Shown here: positions 1-8,403 of the stretch, in pieces
Layout: each line of letters starts with the position of its first letter
Position numbering within the stretch: position 1 is the first letter of the stretch
Origin: JACPFJ01 sp036504875
GTDB lineage: Bacteria; Desulfobacterota; Desulfuromonadia; Geobacterales; Pseudopelobacteraceae
Reading direction: 5' to 3'
Length of the DNA stretch: 64,000 nt
Assembly: GCA_036504875.1 (NCBI GenBank)
Contig: DASXUK010000029.1
Span: 1-64,000 of the forward strand
Program-made: the position numbers and the translations under genes
Notes under the pieces: model-generated
The model's input: only the letters and a program-made list of their open reading frames with translations
What the model was told of the DNA's origin: nothing
Databases searched by the model: none

Positions 1-324
1 ATAGATACACAGGTCCTTTTCCGGGAAGCCGGAACTGATTGCCCGCCCTGTCTCGGTAGTATTGGAGACGACAATGGCGTGCTCGGGATAGCGAATGCGG
101 AGCGCTTTAAGCAATGGTCGGGCGGCGATAGCCTCCCCGACCGAGACCGCATGCACCAGGATCACCGGTTGGTTGACGATCTTTTTTATTTCATCTGCCG
201 GAATGCGCCCGAAGCGCTCACTAAAGGCCGGTGGCCTGCCACGGCTGACGGAGCGGTAAAGGTGATAGATGCAAACCGGGATCAGCAAAAATAGCGAAAG
301 TATGTTGTAAATGGTGTAAAACAT
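1..324 (-). CDS. waaA: 3-deoxy-D-manno-octulosonic acid (Kdo) transferase, N-terminal part
   Basis: Partial gene: it starts at the ATG at 324 and runs off the left edge, so only the first 108 residues are visible. It is expected to add Kdo from CMP-Kdo to the lipid A precursor at the inner membrane. The visible part has an N-terminal hydrophobic anchor (about residues 4-20) and the glycosyltransferase N-domain signatures HAVSVGE and NTTETGR that are typical of WaaA/KdtA. It follows the PAP2 gene with a 2-base gap and is the last visible gene of the lipid A operon. The number of Kdo residues it adds cannot be judged from this fragment. Confidence 0.88.
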   Translation of the reverse strand, partial: MFYTIYNILSLFLLIPVCIYHLYRSVSRGRPPAFSERFGRIPADEIKKIVNQPVILVHAVSVGEAIAARPLLKALRIRYPEHAIVVSNTTETGRAISSGFPEKDLCIY

Positions 325-326
325 GC

Positions 327-1007
327 TCAAGGCCTGTCAGGGCAGGGGGGATCCCGGTCCAGCCCCATCAGATAGTAAAGCACCACCGCTGTGAGATGCA
401 CCACTCCCCAAGCCCAGAGGATGTCGCTGGCAAAATGGCCCCCTTGGGCAATCCGGGCAAAGCCCATCAAGACGCCGTAGAACATTCCGGCAACATATAC
501 CAGGGCTGCTGTTCGGGGCCTGTGTCTGCGCAGGATGAAAAACGGCATGGCCAGGTAAAAGGCTGAGGCGCCATGACCGGATGGAAAAGATCGGCCGTGG
601 CCGGCACCGGGCTGCCAGGGCTGTTGAAAACTCTTGGTACCGCCGAATTGTGATATATCACGCGGTCGCTCTCTGCCCCAGTGGTCCTTGAATCCGGAGT
701 TTATCAGCAGGCCCGGCCCCAGCAGCAGCAGGACCACCATGTAAGCGGCAGCTTTTTTTAAACAGGACTTTCTTAAACCTGATAAATCGGCCAGGTATAG
801 CCCTAATGCTGTTCCACCAAGGATGTAGGCGGGGTAATAGCCAAAAAGGTATAGCTGACGCCAGGGGGGCAGATTGCCGGTAGGCCAGCCATTTCTTTGA
901 TAAAAGAGTGTGGAGATAGACAGATCGGCATTGGTTAAAGCGATCAGCGCTGTTGCGATGACCAGCATAGCTAGGGGCCATGCAAAATCAATTATTTTCC
1001 TGTTCAT
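327..1007 (-). CDS. PAP2-family membrane phosphatase (possible lipid A or undecaprenyl-PP phosphatase)
   Basis: A 226-residue integral membrane protein with several hydrophobic helices and the three PAP2 motifs: K-x6-RP as KDHWGRERP, PSGH as SFPSGHGAS, and SR-x5-H-xxxD as ARIAQGGHFASD. The last two His residues are the expected nucleophile and base. The start at 1007 overlaps the stop of the upstream acyltransferase in an ATGA, which favours it over a start 16 codons upstream. Family members remove phosphate from lipids. Its place between the LpxL-type acyltransferase and waaA suggests lipid A dephosphorylation (LpxE/LpxF-like), but undecaprenyl-diphosphate or phosphatidate phosphatase activity is not excluded. 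Confidence 0.85.
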   Translation of the reverse strand: MNRKIIDFAWPLAMLVIATALIALTNADLSISTLFYQRNGWPTGNLPPWRQLYLFGYYPAYILGGTALGLYLADLSGLRKSCLKKAAAYMVVLLLLGPGLLINSGFKDHWGRERPRDISQFGGTKSFQQPWQPGAGHGRSFPSGHGASAFYLAMPFFILRRHRPRTAALVYVAGMFYGVLMGFARIAQGGHFASDILWAWGVVHLTAVVLYYLMGLDRDPPCPDRP

Positions 1008-1918
1008 GACTGGTTTTCCCCGTTCCGTTTCCAACGGCGGTGCACCCAGTACCACTGGGTCGGATGGGCAACTACAAAATTCTCAATATAACGTGACAAG
1101 GCCTGGGTTTCATTTCTGATTCCTTCTTCGCTCATATCGCCGCTGAAATCGTGTTGGGGGTAAAACGTGATGATATGTCTTTCCCCCTCGCGGTGGATAA
1201 AAGTAGGCACCAAAGCGGCGGCGCTTTTCTGGATCATGATCACAGGTGCCTTGGAGGCCCAGGCCTTACGTCCCATGATTTCTATCAATGCCCCTTCTTC
1301 CGGAAAAACAGTTTGATCGGCCAGCAGTCCAATGTGGCCGCGATTTTTAAGTGCTTTCAGTATGCCGCGCAGAGCACCCTGTTTGTAAATCACGCTGTTT
1401 TTGTAACGTATCCGCATTCGCTCAACCATCCGATTCAGGTAAGGGTTGTTCTGGCGGCGAGCAACCACCCAGCCTTCGCCAAAGATGCTACTGAAGGCCA
1501 ATGCCATCAGCTCCCAATTGCCGCAGTGACCGCTGAACAGTATCAACCCCTTACCCTTGGCCTTGGCCGCCTCATAGTTTTCTCTGCCCCGCACCTCGAT
1601 GTTGTTTATGATTTCGTCGCCCCGGCCGTGATAAAGGCGACAGATCTCCATCAACGAGCGGCCGAGGTTTTTAAAGGTCTCCTGTGCCAGCTCGTCGGTG
1701 GTTTCATATTCGGACTTCCAGAGCGGGTGGGCCTTCAAGAAAGGAAGCGCACGGCTGATGTTATCGATGGCGATGGCGCGCCGTTTAGGGACAAGAACCG
1801 GAATCATGAGACCGGCAAACGCCCCGAAGCGGTAGGCAAGAGCCACGGGAATCAGGGCTGCAAAGAGGGTTAGAAGGTAAAAAACGGCTGCCTGAATGGC
1901 CCAGAAAAACTTTTTCAT
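1004..1918 (-). CDS. LpxL/LpxM-type lipid A acyltransferase
   Basis: A 304-residue protein with an N-terminal membrane anchor (about residues 5-40) and the HxxxxE catalytic motif HCGNWE near residue 130, as in the lauroyl/myristoyl acyltransferase family. A second conserved stretch, LADQT with following GRKA, is also present. It should add a secondary acyl chain to Kdo-lipid A at the inner membrane. It overlaps msbA upstream and the PAP2 gene downstream by four bases each, which indicates translational coupling. Only one such acyltransferase is seen in the window, so the number of secondary acyl chains is open. Confidence 0.88.
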   Translation of the reverse strand: MKKFFWAIQAAVFYLLTLFAALIPVALAYRFGAFAGLMIPVLVPKRRAIAIDNISRALPFLKAHPLWKSEYETTDELAQETFKNLGRSLMEICRLYHGRGDEIINNIEVRGRENYEAAKAKGKGLILFSGHCGNWELMALAFSSIFGEGWVVARRQNNPYLNRMVERMRIRYKNSVIYKQGALRGILKALKNRGHIGLLADQTVFPEEGALIEIMGRKAWASKAPVIMIQKSAAALVPTFIHREGERHIITFYPQHDFSGDMSEEGIRNETQALSRYIENFVVAHPTQWYWVHRRWKRNGENQS

Positions 1919-3666
1919 GATCCAGTGGTCGATCCGGCCGCGTCCCGCTCGCTGAACTGGAGGGAATACAGGCGGCTGTAGAGCCCGCTGTTGGCCAGCA
2001 GGCCATCATGGGACCCGCTCTCCACAATACGCCCGGCTTCGACAACCACAATCTGATCGGCATGCAGAACAGTGGAGAGGCGATGGGCGATGACGAAGGT
2101 GGTGCGGTTGACCATCAGGTTGTCGAGGGCTTTCTGTACCATCTGTTCGCTTTCCGTATCCAGAGCGCTGGTGGCCTCGTCCAGGATCAGGATCGGGGCG
2201 TTCTTGAGCAGCGCGCGGGCAATGCAGATTCGCTGGCGTTGTCCGCCTGAAAGCCGCACGCCGCGGTCGCCGATGCTGGTATCGTAACCTTCCGGCAACT
2301 GCAGGATGAAATCGTGGGCAAATGCGGCTTTGGCGGCCTCCACCACCTCTTCCAAGTCGGCCTCTGGTTTGCCGTAGCGGATATTGTTGGCAATACTCTC
2401 GTTGAAGAGAGTTGTTTCCTGGTCTACCAGCGCTATTTGGTTTGTGAGACTTTTCAAAGTGAGATCGCGAATGTCGTGACCGTCAATCAAGATAGCTCCG
2501 GCAGTTACATCGTAGAAGCGAGGTATCAGTGATACCAGTGTTGATTTGCCCCCTCCCGACGGTCCCACCAAGGCTATCATCCGGTTGCGCTCGGCTATAA
2601 GGGATATGCCTTGTAGAATGGGCTCTTCGCCGTAGGAGAAGGACACATCACAAAATTCAACCACACCGGAAGAACGCCCGATATCCACCGCGTTCTGGCG
2701 GTCGGCAATGTTCCGGTGCTCGTCTAGCAGGTGGAATACCCGTTCCGCTGCCCCGGCCGAGCGTTGTAGTGTGCTGTAAGAGCCTTGCAGCTTGTTGACC
2801 GGCCTGGAAAGCATGACCATTGCTCCGATAAATGCGATTAAATCGTACGAGGTCATGTGTCCCGACAAGACCTGGCTGCCGCCGAAATAGACTACAGCAG
2901 CAATACCGAAGGAGATAATGACCTCCGAGATCGGAGTAGCCAGTGATTCATATTTTATAAACTTCCGAATTTGAAGGAAATAATCAAGATTGGCAGCCCG
3001 GAAGCGAGCAATGGCCTGATTTTCCAAGCCAAAGGCCTTGATCACCTTGATCCCGGAGAAGCTCTCTTGGAGGATGGCTGTAATGCCTCCCATGACATTC
3101 AGGCTCCGACCGGAAGAGTTCTTGATCTTTTTGCCGATCAGCCGGGCCGGATAGGCAGTGGCCGGAATAGCCACGAACGAGAGCAGGGCCAGCTGCCAGT
3201 TGAGGTAGAAGAGATAGCCCAGGAGCGCAATAGCGGAAACAAGATCACGGAATAAACCGGTGACAATATTGGCAATTCCTTCCTGCATGGCGCCTATGTC
3301 GTTGGTCATGCGTGACATCAACTCACCGGCGGCATTACGATTGAAAAAGGCCAGATCAAGCCGGATATTGCTGGCGTACATGTCATTGCGGATATCCTGA
3401 ATCGCCTTCTGACCGGCCAGCTTAATGCTGGTATCGTAGGTGAAACGGGTACCGCCGCGGACTATAAACAGAAGAATGATTCCCGGCGGGATAAGCAGAA
3501 AAACACTGGAATTTTTTGAAGAGAGAATTTTTTCAAGTACATTTTTGGTAAGGGCCACTATGCCGGCATCCATGCCACCCACGATGGCAGAGCAGATCGC
3601 CGAGAGGAGCAGCAGCTTCCAATAGGGTTTAAAATAAGTGATTGTGCGGATAATGGTTTGGTTCAT
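1915..3666 (-). CDS. msbA: lipid A export ABC transporter/permease MsbA
   Basis: A 583-residue half-transporter: six hydrophobic helices in the first 310 residues, then an ATPase domain with Walker A GPSGGGKS (about residue 366), signature LSGGQRQR (about 472) and Walker B ILILDEATSALD (about 489). Length and domain order match MsbA, which flips core-lipid A across the inner membrane using ATP as a homodimer. Placement directly after lpxB and before the late acyltransferase supports MsbA over a drug exporter. It overlaps both neighbours by four bases. Confidence 0.92.
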   Translation of the reverse strand: MNQTIIRTITYFKPYWKLLLLSAICSAIVGGMDAGIVALTKNVLEKILSSKNSSVFLLIPPGIILLFIVRGGTRFTYDTSIKLAGQKAIQDIRNDMYASNIRLDLAFFNRNAAGELMSRMTNDIGAMQEGIANIVTGLFRDLVSAIALLGYLFYLNWQLALLSFVAIPATAYPARLIGKKIKNSSGRSLNVMGGITAILQESFSGIKVIKAFGLENQAIARFRAANLDYFLQIRKFIKYESLATPISEVIISFGIAAVVYFGGSQVLSGHMTSYDLIAFIGAMVMLSRPVNKLQGSYSTLQRSAGAAERVFHLLDEHRNIADRQNAVDIGRSSGVVEFCDVSFSYGEEPILQGISLIAERNRMIALVGPSGGGKSTLVSLIPRFYDVTAGAILIDGHDIRDLTLKSLTNQIALVDQETTLFNESIANNIRYGKPEADLEEVVEAAKAAFAHDFILQLPEGYDTSIGDRGVRLSGGQRQRICIARALLKNAPILILDEATSALDTESEQMVQKALDNLMVNRTTFVIAHRLSTVLHADQIVVVEAGRIVESGSHDGLLANSGLYSRLYSLQFSERDAAGSTTGS

Positions 3667-4787
3667 TGCAATCCCATCAGCTTAAAAGTTAATCGAGCTA
3701 CATTTTTGGAGGCGCCGCCACCCCCCAGCTTGGTCCTGATAGTTGCCAGACGCTCCTTGATTTGGGCGGTGTAAAGGGTATCGGTAAGAATTTTAGTTAT
3801 TTCAGCCGCGATTTGGTCCGGATTGGCCTGATTCTGAATCAGTTCCTTGACCACGGTTTCGCCAGCCACAATATTGCACAGGCCGATATCCTTAATCTTC
3901 ACCAGTCGTTTGGCCAGCTGATAGGTAAGCGGCGAAAGTTTATAGATGATCACCATCGGCGTACCCACCAAGGCGATCTCCAGGGTCACCGTACCTGATA
4001 CTGAAATTACCGCATCACAGGCTCTGATCATCTCATGAATACGCTGACGTGTCATTATTACGTTCAGACCGGCGGCCTTGAGTTGTGGCGCAATATCATC
4101 TTCTTGCAGGGTGGACGCCAGTGGCAGTATGAACTGGATGTCGCTGAAACGTTCTTTCAGCAGTTTAGCCGCACCTATGATCACCGGCAGGAGGCGCTCG
4201 ATCTCATTCTTGCGACTGCCGGGGAACAGCCCCACGATTTTCCTGGCCGGATCCAGGCCGAATTCTACCGCTGCCTGGTTGCGTCCGACAGTGACCTTCA
4301 CCAGATCAAGCATGGGGTGGCCGACAAATGTGACCGGAACCCCAGCTCGCTCATAGAAGGGGGCCTCGAACGGCAGAATGACCGCCATGTGATTCACCAG
4401 GGCCGCGATCTTCTTGACCCGCCCCTGGCGCCAGGCCCAAATCTGTGGACTGATGTAGTAGAGTACCTTAACTCCGGCCTTCTTGGCAACCTTGGCAAGC
4501 CGCAGGTTAAAACCGGGATAGTCGATCAGGATCAGCAGGCTGGGCGGATCATTGAGCAGGATGTTCTTCAGTTTCAGGAAGGCCGCTGAAATAACATCGA
4601 AATGCTTGAGCACCTCCACCAGCCCGACAACGGCCATGTCGGCCGAATCGACCAGCGTTTCCACTCCGGCTTCCCGCATACGGGCGCCGCCGATACCGAA
4701 AAACTGTAGCTGAGGTTCCAGGTTAAGCGCCTCGCTGACCAGATCGGCACCGTAAATATCGCCGGAAGCCTCACCGGCCACGATCAT
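3663..4787 (-). CDS. lpxB: lipid-A-disaccharide synthase
   Basis: 374 residues, close to the usual LpxB length. It joins UDP-2,3-diacyl-glucosamine (or its diamino analogue) with lipid X to form the disaccharide, at the inner membrane surface. Visible family motifs include MIVAGEASGDIYG at the N-terminus, the YYISPQIWAWR stretch, VGHPM, LFPGSRKNEI and the SGTVTLE region. The frame stays open a further 125 codons upstream, but that part overlaps the gnnB gene and has no family similarity. The ATG at 4787 begins the conserved N-terminus, though its ribosome site is weak. The stop overlaps the msbA start. Confidence 0.92.
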   Translation of the reverse strand: MIVAGEASGDIYGADLVSEALNLEPQLQFFGIGGARMREAGVETLVDSADMAVVGLVEVLKHFDVISAAFLKLKNILLNDPPSLLILIDYPGFNLRLAKVAKKAGVKVLYYISPQIWAWRQGRVKKIAALVNHMAVILPFEAPFYERAGVPVTFVGHPMLDLVKVTVGRNQAAVEFGLDPARKIVGLFPGSRKNEIERLLPVIIGAAKLLKERFSDIQFILPLASTLQEDDIAPQLKAAGLNVIMTRQRIHEMIRACDAVISVSGTVTLEIALVGTPMVIIYKLSPLTYQLAKRLVKIKDIGLCNIVAGETVVKELIQNQANPDQIAAEITKILTDTLYTAQIKERLATIRTKLGGGGASKNVARLTFKLMGLQ

Positions 4788-4825
4788 AACCCGTTGAGAA
4801 GCGGCTCTGTCATAGGTATCAGAAA

Positions 4826-4855
4826 AAACTTTCCCTCCCCCTGGATGGGGGAGGG
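4826..4855 (-). terminator. intra-operon hairpin with T-run between gnnB-like and lpxB
   Basis: A perfect 9-bp inverted repeat (CCCTCCCCC at 4833-4841 and GGGGGAGGG at 4847-4855) with a 5-base loop. Read on the minus strand it is followed, four bases later, by a run of six T. It lies in the 151-base gap between the gnnB-like gene and lpxB, the longest gap in this operon. It could act as a partial terminator or an mRNA processing site, or simply be a dispersed repeat. Confidence 0.45.
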
Positions 4856-4938
4856 ATCGGATGGATTGGGTGTCTGGCCGGTTTCGTGGAGGCGTCCCCG
4901 CTAGGGAGCCGGAATCGGTTTTGGGATTTTCTTCCAGA

Positions 4939-6033
4939 TTAGCCAACAAATACCTCTTTGATTGTCTCAGTAACCAAACGTACTGAGTCATCAGACATTT
5001 CAGGATAGATTGGGAGTGACATGCAACGGGCGGCCACATCTTCGGCCACCGGCAGGTTAAGGCCGGCATAGGCTTCGGCAAAGACGTCCTGCTTGTGGAG
5101 CGGGATCGGGTAGTATACGGCCGAGGAAATCTGACGCTCGGAAAGCTTGGCCATGATCTCATCGCGTCGGTCGGTCAAAAGGGTGTACTGGTGGTAGACA
5201 TGTACACCCTTGCCATCCTCGAAAGGCACGCTGACCAGATCCTTGAGCAGTTCCGAGTAGAGCTGTGCCACACGGCGGCGGCCCTGGTTGAATTCGTCAA
5301 TCCGTTTTAGTTTGACCCGCAGGATGGCGGCCTGGATGTCGTCCAGGCGGCTGTTGAAACCGATCACGCTGTGATGGTAACGAACACGACTGCCATGGTT
5401 ACGGAGTACTTTAAGCTCGTCAGCCAACTCCTTGGTCGCACAGGTAATCAGACCACCATCACCGTAGCAGCCCAGGTTTTTGCTGGGGAAGAAGCTGAAA
5501 CAGCCCAATGCTCCGATAGCACCGGTCATGGTGCCATTATGGCTTGCCCCGAAAGACTGGGCACAATCCTCGATCAAGAACAGCTTGTGCTTATCACAGA
5601 TTGATTGTACGGCGGACATATCGGCCGGCTGACCAAACAGGTGCACCGGAATAACGGCCTTGGTGCGCCCGGTGATGGCGGCCTCTATTTTGGCTGGATC
5701 GATGTTGAAGGTCTGCGGATCAATATCCACGAAGACCGGTTTGGCTCCGGCATAGCAGATCGCTTCAGCTGTGGCTATAAAGGTAAAAGGAGAGGTAATG
5801 ATTTCATCACCCGGTCCTATCCCGGCTGCCAAAACTGCCAAATGCAGCGCGTCGGTGCCGGATGCGCAAGCCACGGCATGTGGAGTGCCCAGGTAGGCGG
5901 CCGCTTCCTGCTCGAAGGCGGTGACATTGGGACCCAGGATAAACTGGGTGCTTTCTATGGCATCCAGAACAGCTTGGTCGATCTCAACTTTCAGATTATG
6001 GTACTGGGTCTTCAGGTCCACCATCGGGATCAT
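4939..6033 (-). CDS. gnnB: DegT/DnrJ/EryC1/StrS aminotransferase, GnnB-like
   Basis: 364 residues, a full-length PLP-dependent sugar aminotransferase. The PLP-binding Lys lies in FFPSKNLGCYGDGG (about residue 183) and the substrate region DALHLAVLAAGIGPGDE is intact. In Acidithiobacillus ferrooxidans, GnnB transaminates a 3-keto UDP-GlcNAc to UDP-GlcNAc3N, and gnnA-gnnB sit between lpxA and lpxB. The same order is seen here, so I infer the same role. Other aminotransferases of this superfamily make O-antigen sugars, so the specific call rests on context. The start at 6033 is preceded by a purine-rich AGGACGACAAA. Confidence 0.75.
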   Translation of the reverse strand: MIPMVDLKTQYHNLKVEIDQAVLDAIESTQFILGPNVTAFEQEAAAYLGTPHAVACASGTDALHLAVLAAGIGPGDEIITSPFTFIATAEAICYAGAKPVFVDIDPQTFNIDPAKIEAAITGRTKAVIPVHLFGQPADMSAVQSICDKHKLFLIEDCAQSFGASHNGTMTGAIGALGCFSFFPSKNLGCYGDGGLITCATKELADELKVLRNHGSRVRYHHSVIGFNSRLDDIQAAILRVKLKRIDEFNQGRRRVAQLYSELLKDLVSVPFEDGKGVHVYHQYTLLTDRRDEIMAKLSERQISSAVYYPIPLHKQDVFAEAYAGLNLPVAEDVAARCMSLPIYPEMSDDSVRLVTETIKEVFVG

Positions 6034-6117
6034 TTTGTCGTCCTTTTATCAATTCGAAATATGAGCACAGACATTGAAAAACAAAGGAGCATAACTGGTA
6101 TCATTCGGTGAAAAGGT

Positions 6118-7068
6118 CTAGTGAGTATGCTTTATTCGCCCCAGCGCCTGATTGATCTTGAGCGCTGTTTCCAGTGCCATGCGGCCATCGCGGCCGCTGA
6201 CCTGCGGTTGCTTTGCCTCCCGGATAGCAGCAATAAAGGATTCAATCTCGCTGCGCAAGGCATCCGCTTCACCCAATTCCCGCTCATCGACCTTGACATT
6301 GGGGACACCTGGGAAAATTTCGCCGCTGCCTTTCTGGGCCACCAGTACCTTGCGGTTCTGGAAGTCGAGCGTGATATAAGCATTGCGCTGGAAAATACGC
6401 ATTTTACGCTCACTCTTCAGGCTGATACGGCTGGCGGTGACATTGGCGACACAGCCACTTTTGAATAAAATCCTGGCATTGGCGATATCCTCCTCGCCGG
6501 TGAATACCGGTGCACCAATGGCGTCGATTCGTTCCACCGGTGATTTCACAATATGCTGAATTATGTCGATATCGTGAATCATCAGGTCGAGCACCACATT
6601 CACATCGGTGCCGCGCGGCTTGAAGGGTGCTATTCTTACTGACTCGATGAAGAGCGGCTCCTGGAGAATGTCATCAAGCGCAACCAGTACCGGATTGAAG
6701 CGTTCCAGGTGTCCGACCTGAAAAACTACTCCGCTCTGATCGGCAAGTGCGATCAATTCATCGGCCTCTTCAATGGTGACGGTAATCGGTTTTTCGATCA
6801 GAACATTCACACCAGCGGAGAGAAAATCACGGGCAACAGTATGATGATACTGGGTCGGCACCACTACACTGACTGCATCCACCTGCCCGATTAGTTCACG
6901 ATGATCACTGAAGGTCTTTACGCCCAGTGAGCTAGCGATCTCAGCGGCCCGTTGGGGGTCGTTGTCAACTACGCCGACCAATTCTACATTATCAATAGCG
7001 GCATATTTTTGAGCGTGAAAATTTCCCAGATAACCAACACCTATGACGGCCGCCCTGAGCGGCGTCAT
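6118..7068 (-). CDS. gnnA: Gfo/Idh/MocA oxidoreductase, GnnA-like
   Basis: 316 residues. The N-terminal Rossmann fold has GVGYLGNFHAQKY as nucleotide-binding motif, followed by the family EKPIT motif with its Lys (VLIEKPITVT, about residue 92) and a C-terminal GFO/IDH domain. GnnA oxidises the 3-OH of UDP-GlcNAc before GnnB transamination. Position directly after lpxA and before the aminotransferase supports this role. The start at 7068 forms an ATGA with the lpxA stop; an in-frame ATG three codons upstream (7077) is the alternative. A general sugar dehydrogenase for O-antigen synthesis remains possible. Confidence 0.75.
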   Translation of the reverse strand: MTPLRAAVIGVGYLGNFHAQKYAAIDNVELVGVVDNDPQRAAEIASSLGVKTFSDHRELIGQVDAVSVVVPTQYHHTVARDFLSAGVNVLIEKPITVTIEEADELIALADQSGVVFQVGHLERFNPVLVALDDILQEPLFIESVRIAPFKPRGTDVNVVLDLMIHDIDIIQHIVKSPVERIDAIGAPVFTGEEDIANARILFKSGCVANVTASRISLKSERKMRIFQRNAYITLDFQNRKVLVAQKGSGEIFPGVPNVKVDERELGEADALRSEIESFIAAIREAKQPQVSGRDGRMALETALKINQALGRIKHTH

Positions 7069-7844
7069 CCGCGGCATATCCCGCGCTTCGAGCGCTCGAT
7101 AAAGGCCAGCAGGTTGTCGACCTCAGGTGAACCGGTGATTTCCAACCGGATGCGAGTAATCGCATCCGGAAGCTTCAGGTCAGCCATGAAAAGGGTTTTA
7201 TAGGCTTTCTTGAGGTTGTTTATGGCCTCATCCGAAAAACCGCGCCTTTTCAAGCCGATCAAGTTAAGCCCACGCAGTTTGGCATCGCGTTTTCCCTGAG
7301 TTGCTATCATATAGGGGGGGATATCCAGCCCGATTAAGGTTCCCCCGCCGATCATGGAGTATGCGCCAACAGTGGAAAACTGGTGTACCGCCACCAGGCC
7401 GCCTAAAATAACATTGTCCTCGACCGTCACGTGCCCGGCCAGCGTGGCGACATTGGCCATAACTATGCCATTGCCGATAACGCAGTCATGGGCGACATGC
7501 GAGTAAGCCATGAACAGGTTGTTGCTGCCGACCACTGTTTCGGCGTGGCCGGTTACTGTGCCGCGATGAATGGTGGCAAATTCCCGCACGACATTGTTGT
7601 TTCCGATGCGGGTCCAGCACTCTTCGTTACGGTACTTTAGATCCTGGGGTGGGGCGCCAACTGAGGTCTGATGAAAGATATGGTTGTTCTCGCCAATCTC
7701 GGTCCAGTCGCCTATTACGGCATGTGGTCCGATCTTGGTCCCTTTCCCAATCCTGACATGCTTGCCGATGATGGCATATGGACCAATTTCCACGTCTGTT
7801 GCCAGTTGTGCGCTGTTCTCAATAATCGCGCTAGGATGTATCAT
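7065..7844 (-). CDS. lpxA: UDP-N-acetylglucosamine acyltransferase LpxA
   Basis: 259 residues of left-handed beta-helix hexapeptide repeats with the family core HVAHDCVIGNGIVMANVATLAGHV (catalytic His in YSHVAHD) and the C-terminal GLKRRGF helix region. It transfers an acyl chain from ACP to the 3-position of UDP-GlcNAc, or to the 3-amine of UDP-GlcNAc3N when GnnA/GnnB are present. The start at 7844 has AGGAG seven bases upstream; a longer frame from 7874 lacks a ribosome site. The gene is followed with overlap by gnnA-like, which hints that the substrate may be the diamino sugar. Confidence 0.93.
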   Translation of the reverse strand: MIHPSAIIENSAQLATDVEIGPYAIIGKHVRIGKGTKIGPHAVIGDWTEIGENNHIFHQTSVGAPPQDLKYRNEECWTRIGNNNVVREFATIHRGTVTGHAETVVGSNNLFMAYSHVAHDCVIGNGIVMANVATLAGHVTVEDNVILGGLVAVHQFSTVGAYSMIGGGTLIGLDIPPYMIATQGKRDAKLRGLNLIGLKRRGFSDEAINNLKKAYKTLFMADLKLPDAITRIRLEITGSPEVDNLLAFIERSKRGICRG

Positions 7845-7910
7845 GGCTGACTCCTGATTGAAATCTGTTCTCACTGTTCACAAGACGCTGATAGTTGCAA
7901 ACTGCAGCTC

Positions 7911-8369
7911 CTAAGCAGTTTTGTCGGCGAAGGTCGCTTTAAGAGATGCCTCGGTGACAAGGATGTCACCAACATAGGCCTTGCCGTCAACTCCCCAGAT
8001 CCCGCGTCTATTAAAGGTGGTTTCGATTTCAATCCGTAGCTGGTCCCCTGGAAAAACAGGCTTTCTGAACTTGGCCTTGTCGATTGACATGAAGTAGGTG
8101 ACCTTTTGTTTAGTCTCTTCATCCGAGGCCAGGTAGGCCATAATGCCGGCCACTTGTGCCATGGCCTCAACAATCAGCACACCAGGCATCACCGGATGTC
8201 CAGGAAAATGGCCCTGAAAAAAAGGCTCATTAATGGTGACATTTTTGATTCCCACACAGCGCTTGCCCTGCTCCACCTCCACGATCCGGTCCACCATCAG
8301 GAAGGGATACCGATGGGGAAGAATCTTCATGATTGCATTGACATCCAGTATCATAGAAACCTCGAACAT
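7911..8369 (-). CDS. fabZ: 3-hydroxyacyl-[acyl-carrier-protein] dehydratase FabZ
   Basis: 152 residues, a hot-dog fold dehydratase for fatty acid elongation in the cytoplasm. The active-site His is in QGHFPGHP (H54) and the Glu in VLIVEAMAQ (E68). The start at 8369 has AGGAGA at good spacing; an internal ATG five codons later (8354) with GAGG upstream is also possible. It lies between lpxD and lpxA, as in many Gram-negative bacteria, where it balances fatty acid supply with lipid A synthesis. Confidence 0.93.
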   Translation of the reverse strand: MFEVSMILDVNAIMKILPHRYPFLMVDRIVEVEQGKRCVGIKNVTINEPFFQGHFPGHPVMPGVLIVEAMAQVAGIMAYLASDEETKQKVTYFMSIDKAKFRKPVFPGDQLRIEIETTFNRRGIWGVDGKAYVGDILVTEASLKATFADKTA

Positions 8370-8403
8370 TGAAATTATCTCCTAAGAGAGCTGATTGCAT
8401 AAT

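Noticed and set aside
4788..5162. N-terminal extension of lpxB to 5162
   Set aside because: The extra 125 codons overlap the aminotransferase gene in another frame and have no family similarity; the conserved LpxB N-terminus begins at 4787.
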